Positions 37,676-45,836 of a stretch of 64,000 nucleotides of DNA are shown here, piece after piece. The translations under genes were made by a program, and so were the position numbers. Within the stretch, counting starts at the first letter, position 1, and every line of letters begins with the position of its first letter. Below the pieces are notes generated by a model, which saw only the letters and a list, made by a program, of their open reading frames with translations, searched no databases and was not told where the DNA came from. Source of the DNA: Pseudolabrys sp963742345 (GTDB lineage Bacteria; Pseudomonadota; Alphaproteobacteria; Rhizobiales; Xanthobacteraceae); assembly GCA_963742345.1 (NCBI GenBank), contig CAVULO010000009.1, positions 109,686-173,685 on the forward strand, written 5' to 3'.

Positions 37676-38410
37676 ATGCAATGGACCGATGAAGGCATTG
37701 TTATCGGGATCAAGCGCCACGGGGAAGCGAACGCTATCCTTGAATTAATGACGCGCGAGCATGGCCGCCATCTGGGCCTTGTGCGCGGCGGGTTCGGATC
37801 GCGGCTCAAACCGGTCCTGCAAACGGGCAACAGTGTGAGCGCAGCTTGGCGGGCACGGCTCGACGAACATCTCGGTAACTATACGGTTGAAGGGTTGCGG
37901 CTACGGGCGGCGAATTTTTTTTCTGCTCCGCACGCGATCTATGGCGTTACTCATCTCGCCGCGCTGATGCGGCTGTTGCCCGAACGCGATCCCCATGCGG
38001 GCCTCTATGAGGCGCTCGACGAAATCTTGAACCACCTCGACGACGCGGTGCCTGCCGCGCCCATGATTGTGCGCTTCGAACTGCAGCTTCTCTCCGAGCT
38101 TGGCTTCGGCCTCGACCTCGAACGATGTGTAGCGACGGGCGTTTCCGGCGATCTCGTTTATGTCTCGCCAAAATCCGGCAGGGCGGTCTCCCGCGCCGCC
38201 GGCGAGCCGTGGGCCGATAAAATGTTGCGGCTGCCGGCATTCCTCCGCGAACGCGATGCTGTGCCCATCGGCCACGATCTGGCCGATGGGTTTGCGCTCA
38301 CGGGCTTTTTCCTGGCGCGCCATGCGCTCGAGCCGCGCGGTCTTGCACTCGGCGACGAGCGAGCACATTTCATTGCCGCGCTAAACCGTGCTTTGCCAAG
38401 CGTAGCTTAA
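37676..38410 (+). CDS. recO: DNA repair protein RecO
   Basis: RecO loads RecA on SSB-coated DNA with RecR. The 244-residue protein has the N-terminal OB-fold start MQWTDEGIVIGIKRHGEANAI and LMTREHGRHLGLVRGG, then the helical domain with LPERDPHAGLYEALDEIL and RFELQLLSELGFGLDLERCVATG. The zinc-type cysteines are mostly absent, as in many alphaproteobacterial RecO proteins. It follows era after 127 bases and converges with the small secreted-protein gene. Confidence 0.94.
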   Translation: MQWTDEGIVIGIKRHGEANAILELMTREHGRHLGLVRGGFGSRLKPVLQTGNSVSAAWRARLDEHLGNYTVEGLRLRAANFFSAPHAIYGVTHLAALMRLLPERDPHAGLYEALDEILNHLDDAVPAAPMIVRFELQLLSELGFGLDLERCVATGVSGDLVYVSPKSGRAVSRAAGEPWADKMLRLPAFLRERDAVPIGHDLADGFALTGFFLARHALEPRGLALGDERAHFIAALNRALPSVA

Positions 38411-38412
38411 GC

Positions 38413-38706
38413 TCACCACCAGTAGCGCCGTCCATAATAAGGACGGCCGTAGTAATAGGGACCGCCGTAATAGTAAGGGCTAGGTCCGGTTCGCCAACAT
38501 ACGCGGCGCCAGCCACAACCATAAGGGCCGCAACGCCAAACCCGGTTGCAAGCCAAGGCCACGTCCTGGAGCAGATTGGCGTCATTGACAACGGCTTGAA
38601 TGTTGGCAGGTGTCGTGACCGTCATGGCCTCGGCGCGATTCGGAACCAGTAAGCCCACCGCGAGAATGGCCAGCGTCGCGGCAGTTGCAAGAACAGTTCG
38701 GCGCAT
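38413..38706 (-). CDS. Small secreted Tyr/Gly-rich protein
   Basis: ATG 38706 begins MRRTVLATAATLAILAVGLL with a cleavage site after AEA. The mature part has a short middle (NIQAVVNDANLLQDVALACN) and a tail of Cys, Trp, Tyr and Gly repeats (CGPYGCGW, then YYYGGPYYYGRPYYGRRYWW). Such tails are common in rhizobial cell-envelope proteins of unknown role. Upstream codons to 38850 are in frame but do not look like the start. It diverges from parC. Confidence 0.75.
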   Translation of the reverse strand: MRRTVLATAATLAILAVGLLVPNRAEAMTVTTPANIQAVVNDANLLQDVALACNRVWRCGPYGCGWRRVCWRTGPSPYYYGGPYYYGRPYYGRRYWW

Positions 38707-38868
38707 TGCTTTCTCTATCCCAATAACGGCCAGCACCTGCATAGTCGTGTGCGGGATAACACTGTTGAAGCTTTTAGGTTCACAAATACTCGCTGAAGAG
38801 TTGGAAGAATAGATGGCGGTGTCGTTCATCGCTTGTTCATCGCGGGACAACCGACTAGCTATTCGAGG

Positions 38869-41154
38869 ATGGGCAAGAGACTGATTCCCCCAGACAAAGG
38901 CGCGGTCGAAGAGGTCGCGCTGCGCGACGCTCTGGAAGAGCGCTATCTCGCCTATGCCCTTTCGACGATCATGAATCGCGCGCTACCCGATGCGCGCGAT
39001 GGCCTCAAGCCGGTGCATCGCCGCATTCTCTACGGAATGCGCCTGTTGCGGCTCGACCCTGGGTCGGCGTTCAAGAAGTCGGCGAAGGTGGTCGGCGACG
39101 TGATGGGCAACTTCCACCCTCACGGCGACCAGGCAATCTACGATGCGCTGGTTCGGCTCGCGCAGGATTTCGCACAACGCTATCCATTGGTCGACGGGCA
39201 GGGCAATTTCGGAAATATCGACGGCGATAACGCTGCGGCCATGCGCTATACGGAGGCGCGGCTCACGGAAGTCGCGCGCCTGTTGATCGATGGCATCGAC
39301 GAAGACGCGGTTGACTTCCGCGGCACCTACGATGGGACCGGTGAAGAACCCGTGGTGCTGCCGGCCGCGTTTCCCAACCTGCTTGCCAACGGTTCTCAGG
39401 GCATCGCGGTCGGTATGGCCACCTCGATCCCGCCGCACAACGCTGCCGAGCTGTGCGATGCCGCGCTGTTCCTAATCGAGAATCCGAAAGCGCGGAGCCG
39501 TACTCTGCTTAAATACGTCAAGGGGCCGGACTTCCCGACCGGTGGCGTTATTGTAGATACGCCGGAGACGATTGCGGAGGCCTACAACACGGGTCGCGGT
39601 TCGTTCCGGGTGCGTGCGCGCTGGAAACAGGAAGATACCGGCCGCGGCACCTACGTTATCGTCATCAGTGAAATTCCGTGGCTGGTGCAGAAGTCGCGTC
39701 TGGTCGAGAAGCTCGCTGAGCTCATCAACGAGAAGAAGCTGCCGCTCGTTGCTGACGTGCGCGATGAATCGGCGGAGGACGTCCGGCTGGTGATCGAGCC
39801 GCGCTCGCGTTCGGTAGATGCCGAGCTCCTGATGGAGTCGCTGTTCAAGCTCACCGAACTCGAGAACCGTATCCCGCTCAACATGAACGTGCTCGTGAAA
39901 GGCCGCATCCCGCAGGTACTTGGCCTTGCGGAGGCGCTGCGCGAATGGCTCGACCATCGACGCGAAGTATTGCTACGCCGGTCCAAGCACCGCCTGGCGG
40001 AAATCGAACATCGCCTTGAAGTGCTGGGCGGTTACCTGGTCGCGTATCTGAATCTCGACAAGGTAATCAAGATTATCCGAAAGGAGGACGAGCCAAAGCC
40101 CGTCCTGATGAAGACCTTCAAGCTTTCCGACGTGCAGGCGGACGCCATCCTCAACATGCGGCTGCGTAACTTGCGCAAGCTCGAAGAGATGGAAATTCGC
40201 GCCGAGGACAAGGCGTTGCGCGAGGAGCGCACAAAGCTCAAATCACTGATTGGTTCGACCGCCCAGCAATGGAAGACCATCGCGGGGCAGATCAAGGAGA
40301 TCAAGGAGACCTTCGGGCCAAAAACCGTTATTGGCAAGCGACGTACGACCTTTGGCATAGCGCCGGCGCACGACGAAGCTGCGATCGAAGAAGCGATGGT
40401 CGTGCGCGAGCCAATCACCGTCGTGGTGTCGGAGAAGGGATGGATTCGCGCGCTGCGGGGTCATGTCAGCGATCTTTCCGGCGTCACCTTCAAGACTGAT
40501 GACGCGCTGAAATTCGCGTTTCCGACCGAAACCACCGCCAAGGTTATGATTTTCAGCAGTAACGGTCGCTTCTACACTATAGAGGCATCGAAGCTGCCGG
40601 GCGGGCGCGGGCATGGCGAGCCGGTAAGGCTGTTTATCGATCTCGAGGATGCCGACGTGGTGGCGGCGCTGGCCTTCCAGGGCGGCCGCAAATTCCTGGT
40701 GGCGAGCTATACAGGCAACGGCTTCGTGGTTGCGGAGGACGAGTGTCTCGGCACTACTCGCAAGGGCAAGCAGGTCCTCAATCTCAAGGCGCCGGACAAG
40801 GCGCGCGCCATGACCACCGTCGACGGCGAGCTGGCGGCGGCGATCGGCGCGAACCGCAAGATGGTAGTTTTTCCGCTCGATCAAGTGCCGGAGATGGGCC
40901 GCGGGCGCGGCGTGCGTTTGCAACGCTACAAGGAGAAAGGCCTCTCGGACGTTACCACCTTCAACGCCGATGTAGGCCTTTCGTGGACCGATGCCGCCGG
41001 CCGCAGCTTCACGTTGCCGATGAAAGAATTAAAGGACTGGCGCGGCAATCGCGCCGATGCTGGCCGCATTGCGCCCAAAGGTTTTCCGAAGAACAACAAA
41101 TTCCGCAGCCTGCCAAGCGCCGGCAAAAGCGGTGAGGGTGGCGACGCAGATTAG
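38869..41154 (+). CDS. parC: DNA topoisomerase IV subunit A
   Basis: ParC is the breakage-reunion subunit of topoisomerase IV, which decatenates chromosomes. The start at ATG 38869 (MGKRLIPPDKG) is preceded by CGAGG; 761 residues. The catalytic Tyr127 is in AAMRYTEARLT, and the quinolone-pocket region reads GNFHPHGDQAIYDALVR. The C-terminal beta-pinwheel has GRGHGEPVRLFIDLED and RKGKQVLNLKAPDKA repeats. ParC rather than GyrA is indicated by the length, the gap in the GyrA box and MGRGRGVRLQRY near the end. It lies 7 bases from the convergent antiporter gene. Confidence 0.95.
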   Translation: MGKRLIPPDKGAVEEVALRDALEERYLAYALSTIMNRALPDARDGLKPVHRRILYGMRLLRLDPGSAFKKSAKVVGDVMGNFHPHGDQAIYDALVRLAQDFAQRYPLVDGQGNFGNIDGDNAAAMRYTEARLTEVARLLIDGIDEDAVDFRGTYDGTGEEPVVLPAAFPNLLANGSQGIAVGMATSIPPHNAAELCDAALFLIENPKARSRTLLKYVKGPDFPTGGVIVDTPETIAEAYNTGRGSFRVRARWKQEDTGRGTYVIVISEIPWLVQKSRLVEKLAELINEKKLPLVADVRDESAEDVRLVIEPRSRSVDAELLMESLFKLTELENRIPLNMNVLVKGRIPQVLGLAEALREWLDHRREVLLRRSKHRLAEIEHRLEVLGGYLVAYLNLDKVIKIIRKEDEPKPVLMKTFKLSDVQADAILNMRLRNLRKLEEMEIRAEDKALREERTKLKSLIGSTAQQWKTIAGQIKEIKETFGPKTVIGKRRTTFGIAPAHDEAAIEEAMVVREPITVVVSEKGWIRALRGHVSDLSGVTFKTDDALKFAFPTETTAKVMIFSSNGRFYTIEASKLPGGRGHGEPVRLFIDLEDADVVAALAFQGGRKFLVASYTGNGFVVAEDECLGTTRKGKQVLNLKAPDKARAMTTVDGELAAAIGANRKMVVFPLDQVPEMGRGRGVRLQRYKEKGLSDVTTFNADVGLSWTDAAGRSFTLPMKELKDWRGNRADAGRIAPKGFPKNNKFRSLPSAGKSGEGGDAD

Positions 41155-41160
41155 TGTGCG

Positions 41161-43398
41161 CTAGCTCGCCACAAACAGCAACGAGCGCTCCGATTTCTCC
41201 AGCAGCGCGGCGGCGGTGTCGCCGAAGAAAAGCTTTTCACCCGGGCGGCGACCGGCGCCGATCACGACCAGATTGTATTGTTTCCGCGACATTTCTTCGA
41301 GGATCGCTTCCTCGGGTGCGATATTCGCGCGAACTGCGGTGCGTATTTCAATATCGTAGGTTTCGGCGAGCTTGCTGACGTCCTTTAGAATGGCTTCTTC
41401 GTAGCGTCGCGAACGCTTTCTACCTCCGGGCGCGACATAGAGAGCCGTTACTGGGGCGTGGCTGGCGCGTGCAATGGCAATCGCGACTTCGGCAGCGCGG
41501 CGTGAATATTCGTTGCCGTTGACCGGCACCAGTATGTTGAACTTGGCCTCGAGCGGCTCCTCGAGCAGTTTTTCGCGCGCATCCACTACCGCAAGCGGCC
41601 CCTCGAAGCCAGCGGCAAGCTTGGTGATGTCTTCGTGGAATTCGTTGCGCCGGGCAACGGTCTTTTCCAGACCAACTATCATCAGGCTGTAACCCTTTTC
41701 GGCCTCTTCGGCGACGGCTTCCGGCTTCGGCGCTTTCTCGACAATCGTCGTCACATCGAGCTTGGTGTCGGTTTTCTCTTCGGGTTTTTGGACACGCTCA
41801 ACCTTCTCGGCAAATTCCTTCACGGTCTTGCCGACTTCCTCAGCCTTTTGCTTTGCAGCTTCAACTGCGGCTTTGCCCGTTTTGGTGTCGCTTTTGATGT
41901 GCATTACGGTTGTCGGCATTGCGCTGCCCCCGGCAATTAGACCGGCGATACGCGTGGCAAACTTTGCGTTGCTGCTTTCGTCGACTGTCAGCAGCAGCCG
42001 CTCGAGTTTTGGTACAAAGCCTTTGGCTTCCATTTCCTCGCGTTCGAGCCGCTGCTTTTCGTCCTTGCGCATCGGCAGCCGCGACAATGCCCAACGAAGG
42101 GTAGGAGGCATTGCCATGGTCGTGATCACTGCCATCGTAACGATCATGGTGAAAAGATTCTGGCTCAGCGCACCCATCGACAGACCGATGGTGGCGACGA
42201 TCACCTCGGTTGAGCCGCGCGCGTTCATGCCGGTTCCGAGCGCCAGCGATTTACTGAAAGTAAGACCGGCAAGTTTGCCGCCGGCGAATGCGCCGCCGAA
42301 CTTGCCAATACTCGCAATTACGATCAGGCCCACCGTGAGAAGCAGCAGGGTTGGATCTTTAAGGATTGTAAGATCGGCCGAAAGACCGGCGGTGGCGAAG
42401 AACACCGGCATAAAAAAAGCGATGACCATTCCGCGCAACTGTTCGTCAATGTGACGGGTGAGAATCGGCGATTCACCTATCAGGATTCCGGCGACGAAGG
42501 CGCCCAGCACGGTATGCACGCCGATCAGGTCGGTGATGAGCGCCATCGTACACATAATCAACAGGATTGCGGTGATGACTGCGAAGTCGCTGACGAAAAC
42601 GTCGTTGACCCATCGGATGATGATGAACACGAGTCGCCGGCCGATGGTTAGGCTAAGACCCATGAAAGCGAGCGTGCCGAGGACGCTTTGAGCGACACTC
42701 AGCATGTCGACATGACCTTGCAGCGCCAGGCTGAAGATGACTGCGGTTATCATCCAGCCAATAGTGTCGTCGATGATGGCGGAGGCGAGGATGATCTGAC
42801 CGACCCTGCGACGCAGGAAGTTCATCTCCCGGATTACGGTTGCCACGATTTTAACGGAGGCGATCGATAGCGCGGTGCCCAGGAAGAGCGACGTAATCAG
42901 CCGCTTGCCGGGGTCGGGCAGCATGGAATCCGGCAGTGCTTGCCCGAGCGCAACGCCGCATATGAATGGAACGATGATGCCGGCAAGGGAAGCGATCACC
43001 GATGCGCGGCCGGTGCGCCGCACCAGCTTGAGATCGGTTTCCATGCCGGTGAGCAACAGCAACATGAGCACGCCAAATTGGGAAACGGCGTCGAGCATTG
43101 CCTTCTGTTCTTTTGCGCCAGGGAATATCGCGTGGTGCAGATCGGGAAACAGCGCGCCTAGCAGGGAAGGGCCGAGCACAAGCCCGGCGATCAACTGGCC
43201 CATAACGCCCGGCTGTTTGATGCGAATCATCGCCTCGCCGAGCAAACGGCCGACCAGCATCAGGAGTGCGAGCTGAACGACGAACACGAATTCGGATGGC
43301 CCGTGCTCACCTCCAGCGGCAAACGCCGGTGTGGCTGCAAGCGCGAACGGGGCCAGCAGGATGCACAGCTGGAACAGCCGTCGTAGGACATGCGTCAT
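41161..43398 (-). CDS. Cation:proton antiporter (CPA2/Kef type) with universal-stress domain
   Basis: A 745-residue inner-membrane protein. The N-terminal signal-like helix is followed by 12-13 membrane segments of the Na+/H+ exchanger fold (LLLLTGMETDLKLVRR, ASAIIDDTIGWMITAVIF with the DD-type ion site, VLGAFVAGILIGESP). After about residue 430 the protein becomes cytoplasmic: a UspA-like domain is interrupted by a long Lys/Glu-rich stretch (EVGKTVKEFAEKVERVQKPEEK), and a second UspA-like part, starting NILVPVNGNEYSRRAAEVAIAIA, ends the protein. No TrkA-N domain is present. The USP module may bind nucleotide and gate transport; that is an inference. It diverges from mntH. Confidence 0.9.
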   Translation of the reverse strand: MTHVLRRLFQLCILLAPFALAATPAFAAGGEHGPSEFVFVVQLALLMLVGRLLGEAMIRIKQPGVMGQLIAGLVLGPSLLGALFPDLHHAIFPGAKEQKAMLDAVSQFGVLMLLLLTGMETDLKLVRRTGRASVIASLAGIIVPFICGVALGQALPDSMLPDPGKRLITSLFLGTALSIASVKIVATVIREMNFLRRRVGQIILASAIIDDTIGWMITAVIFSLALQGHVDMLSVAQSVLGTLAFMGLSLTIGRRLVFIIIRWVNDVFVSDFAVITAILLIMCTMALITDLIGVHTVLGAFVAGILIGESPILTRHIDEQLRGMVIAFFMPVFFATAGLSADLTILKDPTLLLLTVGLIVIASIGKFGGAFAGGKLAGLTFSKSLALGTGMNARGSTEVIVATIGLSMGALSQNLFTMIVTMAVITTMAMPPTLRWALSRLPMRKDEKQRLEREEMEAKGFVPKLERLLLTVDESSNAKFATRIAGLIAGGSAMPTTVMHIKSDTKTGKAAVEAAKQKAEEVGKTVKEFAEKVERVQKPEEKTDTKLDVTTIVEKAPKPEAVAEEAEKGYSLMIVGLEKTVARRNEFHEDITKLAAGFEGPLAVVDAREKLLEEPLEAKFNILVPVNGNEYSRRAAEVAIAIARASHAPVTALYVAPGGRKRSRRYEEAILKDVSKLAETYDIEIRTAVRANIAPEEAILEEMSRKQYNLVVIGAGRRPGEKLFFGDTAAALLEKSERSLLFVAS

Positions 43399-43475
43399 GT
43401 GGGGGGCGCACCCGGGTTGCCGTCAGGTCAGCAGCAACCCGATGTCGGGCAGGAAAGTTCCATCCTAAATGCAAT

Positions 43476-43490
43476 TGCAAATTATTCGCA
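43476..43490. promoter_or_regulatory. Fur/Mur-type box upstream of mntH
   Basis: The 15-mer TGCAAATTATTCGCA fits the alphaproteobacterial Fur/Mur consensus TGCnAATnATTnGCA at every fixed position. It lies 48 bases before the mntH ATG. Mur represses manganese-uptake genes such as mntH when manganese is plentiful. A TATTCA/TATAC-like AT-rich stretch follows directly, so the site overlaps the likely promoter. Confidence 0.75.
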
Positions 43491-43537
43491 ACTGGCTATA
43501 TTCACTTTGAGAATCTGATATTTATACGGCCCTAGTA

Positions 43538-43702
43538 ATGGACGCGAAGGCGAACTCACGGGCAAATACCGACGCGGCCGGCTGGCGGCGCGCACGCGGC
43601 CGCCCGCCTTTGGCCGAAGTGTTTGGCTCGATTGCCGTTCGTCCGACCGGCTCGCTCGCTAAAAAGCTGATGGCCTTTCTGGGCCCCGGATATCTGGTCG
43701 CG
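43538..43702 (+). CDS. mntH: Manganese transporter MntH (NRAMP), first 55 codons only
   Basis: From ATG 43538 the protein reads ADAA-rich residues and then LAEVFGSIAVRPTGSLAKKLMAFLGPGYLVA, which is the N-terminus of bacterial NRAMP manganese/proton symporters; the family continues VGYMDPGNW. Here the match stops at GCG 43700-43702 and the following DNA belongs to a different gene. The frame remains open by chance to 43909. The gene is therefore cut by a join rather than by a mutation. The Mur-type box upstream supports the identity. Confidence 0.8.
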
Positions 43703-43706
43703 CGTG
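43700..43706. other. Join between the alphaproteobacterial piece and the second piece
   Basis: Left of this point the codons are mntH; right of it another frame gives the end of pyruvate dehydrogenase E1 alpha. The overlap is only a few bases (GCG/CGTGCG). No insertion-sequence end or target-site duplication is visible. Confidence 0.8.
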
Positions 43707-43814
43707 CGGAAGGAAGTCGACGCCGCGACCGACGAGGCAGAGCGCTCGCCGATGCCGCGGCCGGAAGATGCGGCGCTGGGGTTGTTTGCGGGAGATGGGT
43801 ATTGGGATTCGTAG
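43704..43814 (+). CDS. Pyruvate/2-oxoacid dehydrogenase E1 alpha, last 36 codons only
   Basis: The frame from 43704 reads VRKEVDAATDEAERSPMPRP and ends GLFAGDGYWDS with TAG 43812-43814. The alternation of charged helix and SPxP segment is the usual C-terminus of the E1 alpha subunit. The E1 beta gene lies 209 bases downstream on the same strand, the normal order in pyruvate or acetoin dehydrogenase operons. Everything before residue VRKEV is missing because of the join with mntH. Confidence 0.75.
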   Translation: MRKEVDAATDEAERSPMPRPEDAALGLFAGDGYWDS

Positions 43815-44011
43815 GGCGCGACTGCGTCGTGCCGAACCCCGGCTTCGAACGGACTAAACGACACGGGGGTTCGGCACGACGCAGTCGCGCCCTACGGTTG
43901 CGGGTATAGGGACGGACAACGCGGGGGTTCGGCGCGACGCTAGTCCGAACTACGGTTGCGGGTACAGGGGCGGACGACACGGGGGTTCGGCACGACGCAG
44001 TCGCGCCCTAC
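43811..44011. repeat. Cluster of about 31-base repeats, one inverted and three direct
   Basis: The block GTAGGGCGCGACTGCGTCGT...CCC at 43811-43840 is the reverse complement of the blocks at 43864-43895 and 43981-44011. A degenerate direct copy lies at 43922-43953. The direct copies are spaced 58-59 bases apart, separated by a conserved GGTTGCGGGTA(T/C)AGGG(A/G)CGGAC spacer. The inverted pair can form a hairpin just after the E1 alpha stop. No array-associated genes are near, and spacers are alike, so it is not CRISPR. Confidence 0.85.
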
Positions 44012-44023
44012 GAACGAAAAAAC

Positions 44024-44968
44024 ATGGCAGAAACCACCTACATCGAAGCAATCAATCAAGCCATGGCCGAGGAGATGGCGCGGGACGAGAGGGTGTTCCT
44101 CATCGGCGAGGACGTCGGCGCGTATGGCGGGGCGTTCAAGACGAGCGCGGGACTGCTCGAACGGTTCGGCGCCGAGCGCGTCATCGACACGCCGATCAGC
44201 GAGATGGCCATCGTTGGCGCGGCCTCGGGGGCGGCGCTCATGGGCATGCGGCCCATCGCGGAGATGCAGTTCATCGACTTCATCACCTGCGCGTACGACA
44301 TGCTCGTCAACTTCACGGCCACGAACCGCTATCTCTACGGCCGGGCCTGCCCGATCGTCGTGCGCGGACCGGCGGGCGCGGGCACGCACGGCGGGCCGTT
44401 CCACTCGCTCAGCCCCGAGGCCATGTTCATGAACCGGCCCGGGCTCAAGATCGTCTCGCCGGGGACGGCGTACGACGCGAAGGGTCTGCTCAAGGCCGCC
44501 ATCCGCGACGACGACCCGGTGCTCTTCATCGAGCACAAGTACCTCTACCGCCGCATCAAGGAAGAGCTGCCGACGGAGGACTACATCGTCCCCATCGGCA
44601 AGGCCAACATCCGGCGCAAGGGGAAGGACCTGACGATCGTGACGTGGGGGGCGATGATCTACGTCGCCGACGAGGCGACCGACACGCTGCGTGCCGAGGG
44701 TGTGTCGGTGGAGATCATCGACCTGCGCTCCATCATCCCGTTCGACGAAGACGCCGTCCTCACCTCGGTGGCCAAGACGAATCGCGTGCTCATCCTGCAC
44801 GAGGCTCCGCTGACCGGTGGTGCGGGAGGCGAGTTCGCCGCGCGCATCGCCGAGAAGGCCTTCGACTACCTCGACGCGCCGGTCAAGCGCATTGGCTCAC
44901 TCGACGTGCCCACGCCGTACTCGCCACCGCTGGAGGCCTTCTATCTGCCGAACGCGGCGGGTTCATGA
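44024..44968 (+). CDS. Pyruvate/2-oxoacid dehydrogenase E1 beta, C-terminus replaced
   Basis: The beta subunit of the thiamine-dependent E1 component. It reads TTYIEAINQAMAEEMARDERV, IGEDVGAYGGAFKTSAGL, RVIDTPISEMAIVGAASGAAL, then GPAGAGTHGGPFHS and SPGTAYDAKGLLKAAIRDDDP. The C-terminal domain has VTWGAMIYVADEA and LHEAPLTGGAGGEFAA. Homologues end about 10-15 residues after VPTPYSPPLEAFYLPNA; here the match stops at about 44955 and the last codons (AGS, TGA) come from the next piece. No internal frameshift is seen, unlike the genes on its right. Confidence 0.9.
   Translation: MAETTYIEAINQAMAEEMARDERVFLIGEDVGAYGGAFKTSAGLLERFGAERVIDTPISEMAIVGAASGAALMGMRPIAEMQFIDFITCAYDMLVNFTATNRYLYGRACPIVVRGPAGAGTHGGPFHSLSPEAMFMNRPGLKIVSPGTAYDAKGLLKAAIRDDDPVLFIEHKYLYRRIKEELPTEDYIVPIGKANIRRKGKDLTIVTWGAMIYVADEATDTLRAEGVSVEIIDLRSIIPFDEDAVLTSVAKTNRVLILHEAPLTGGAGGEFAARIAEKAFDYLDAPVKRIGSLDVPTPYSPPLEAFYLPNAAGS
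44950..44962. other. Join between the second piece and the actinobacterial piece
   Basis: E1 beta similarity ends at LPNA and a frame already inside an acyl-CoA synthetase (GGFMMGGTAVLYTD) takes over within a few bases. Base composition and indel frequency change at the same place. Confidence 0.8.
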
Positions 44969-45836
44969 TGGGCGGCACCGCCGTGCTCTACACCGATCAC
45001 CGCTACGACCCCGACCACCTGTGGCGACTGATCGGGGACGAGGGGGTGGTGTCGGTAGGCCTGGTCGGCGACGCCATGGCCCGTCCGCTGGCCGACGTGC
45101 CGGCCTCGGCCCCTCCGGGGACCTACGACACCTCGACATGATGGCGGTGATCGGCTCGGGGGGCGCCACGCCGTCGGCCACGGTCAAGCGGGAACTCCAG
45201 GAACAGTTGCCCGGCATCATGATCATGGACAGGTTCGGGTCGAGCGAGAGCGGGGCCCAGGGAGCGGTCGAGGAGGGTGCCACCGGCCCACGGTTCGTGA
45301 TGGGCGGCGACACCTCGGTGCTCGACGACGAGCTGAACCCCCTGCGCCCGGGGGACGGGAAGATCGGCCGGCTGGCCCGCACCGGGAGGATCCCGGTCGG
45401 GTACTACAAGGACAAGGAGAAGACCGAGGCGACCTTTCCCGTGGATGCCCCGGCCCGCGGTGGTCGATCCCCGGGGACCTGGCCTCGGTGGAGTCCGACG
45501 GCACCATCACCGTCCACGGACGGGGCTCGGCGTCCATCAATTCCGGCGGCGAGAAGATCTTCCCCGAGGAGGTCGAAGCGGCCGTCAAGACCCACCCGGC
45601 GATCTTCGACGCCATCGTGGTCGGGCTCCCCGACGAGCGGTTCGGCGAGCGGGTGGCGCTGGTCGTCCAACCCCGGCCCCGCGATGCCCCGCCGGGACTC
45701 GAGGACATCCGGGCCCACTGCCGCGTATGATCGCCGGCTACAAGATTCCCCGCCAGCTGCTGGTGGTGGACGAGATCCCCCTGACCGCGGCGGGAAGCCG
45801 GACGCCAAGGCAGCCAAGGCCCTCTTCGTCAGCTGA
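44956..45836 (+). CDS. Fatty acyl-CoA synthetase, C-terminal part only, frameshifted
   Basis: An AMP-forming acyl-CoA ligase that lacks about the first half. Reading across three indels (near 45135, 45465 and 45725) gives GGTAVLYTDHRYDPDHLWRL, IGSGGATPSATVKRELQEQLPGIMIMDRFGSSESG (adenylation core), GRIPVGYYKDKEKTEATFP, then the C-terminal subdomain VHGRGSASINSGGEKIFPEEVEAAVKTHP and VVDEIPLT, with the Lys of the KxxAK end in GKPDAKAAK. The type matches actinobacterial FadD proteins. The 5' part was lost at the join. Its end overlaps the convergent gene by 8 bases. Confidence 0.85.

Noticed and set aside
38983..39438. Reverse frames inside parC
   Set aside because: They lie within a confident intact parC and show no family match; GC-rich antisense openness explains them.
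43538..43909. A 123-residue protein as an intact gene
   Set aside because: The first 55 codons are mntH and the rest is out-of-frame E1 alpha DNA across a join.
43811..44011. Possible CRISPR array
   Set aside because: Only four units, one inverted, with similar rather than unique spacers, and no cas genes.
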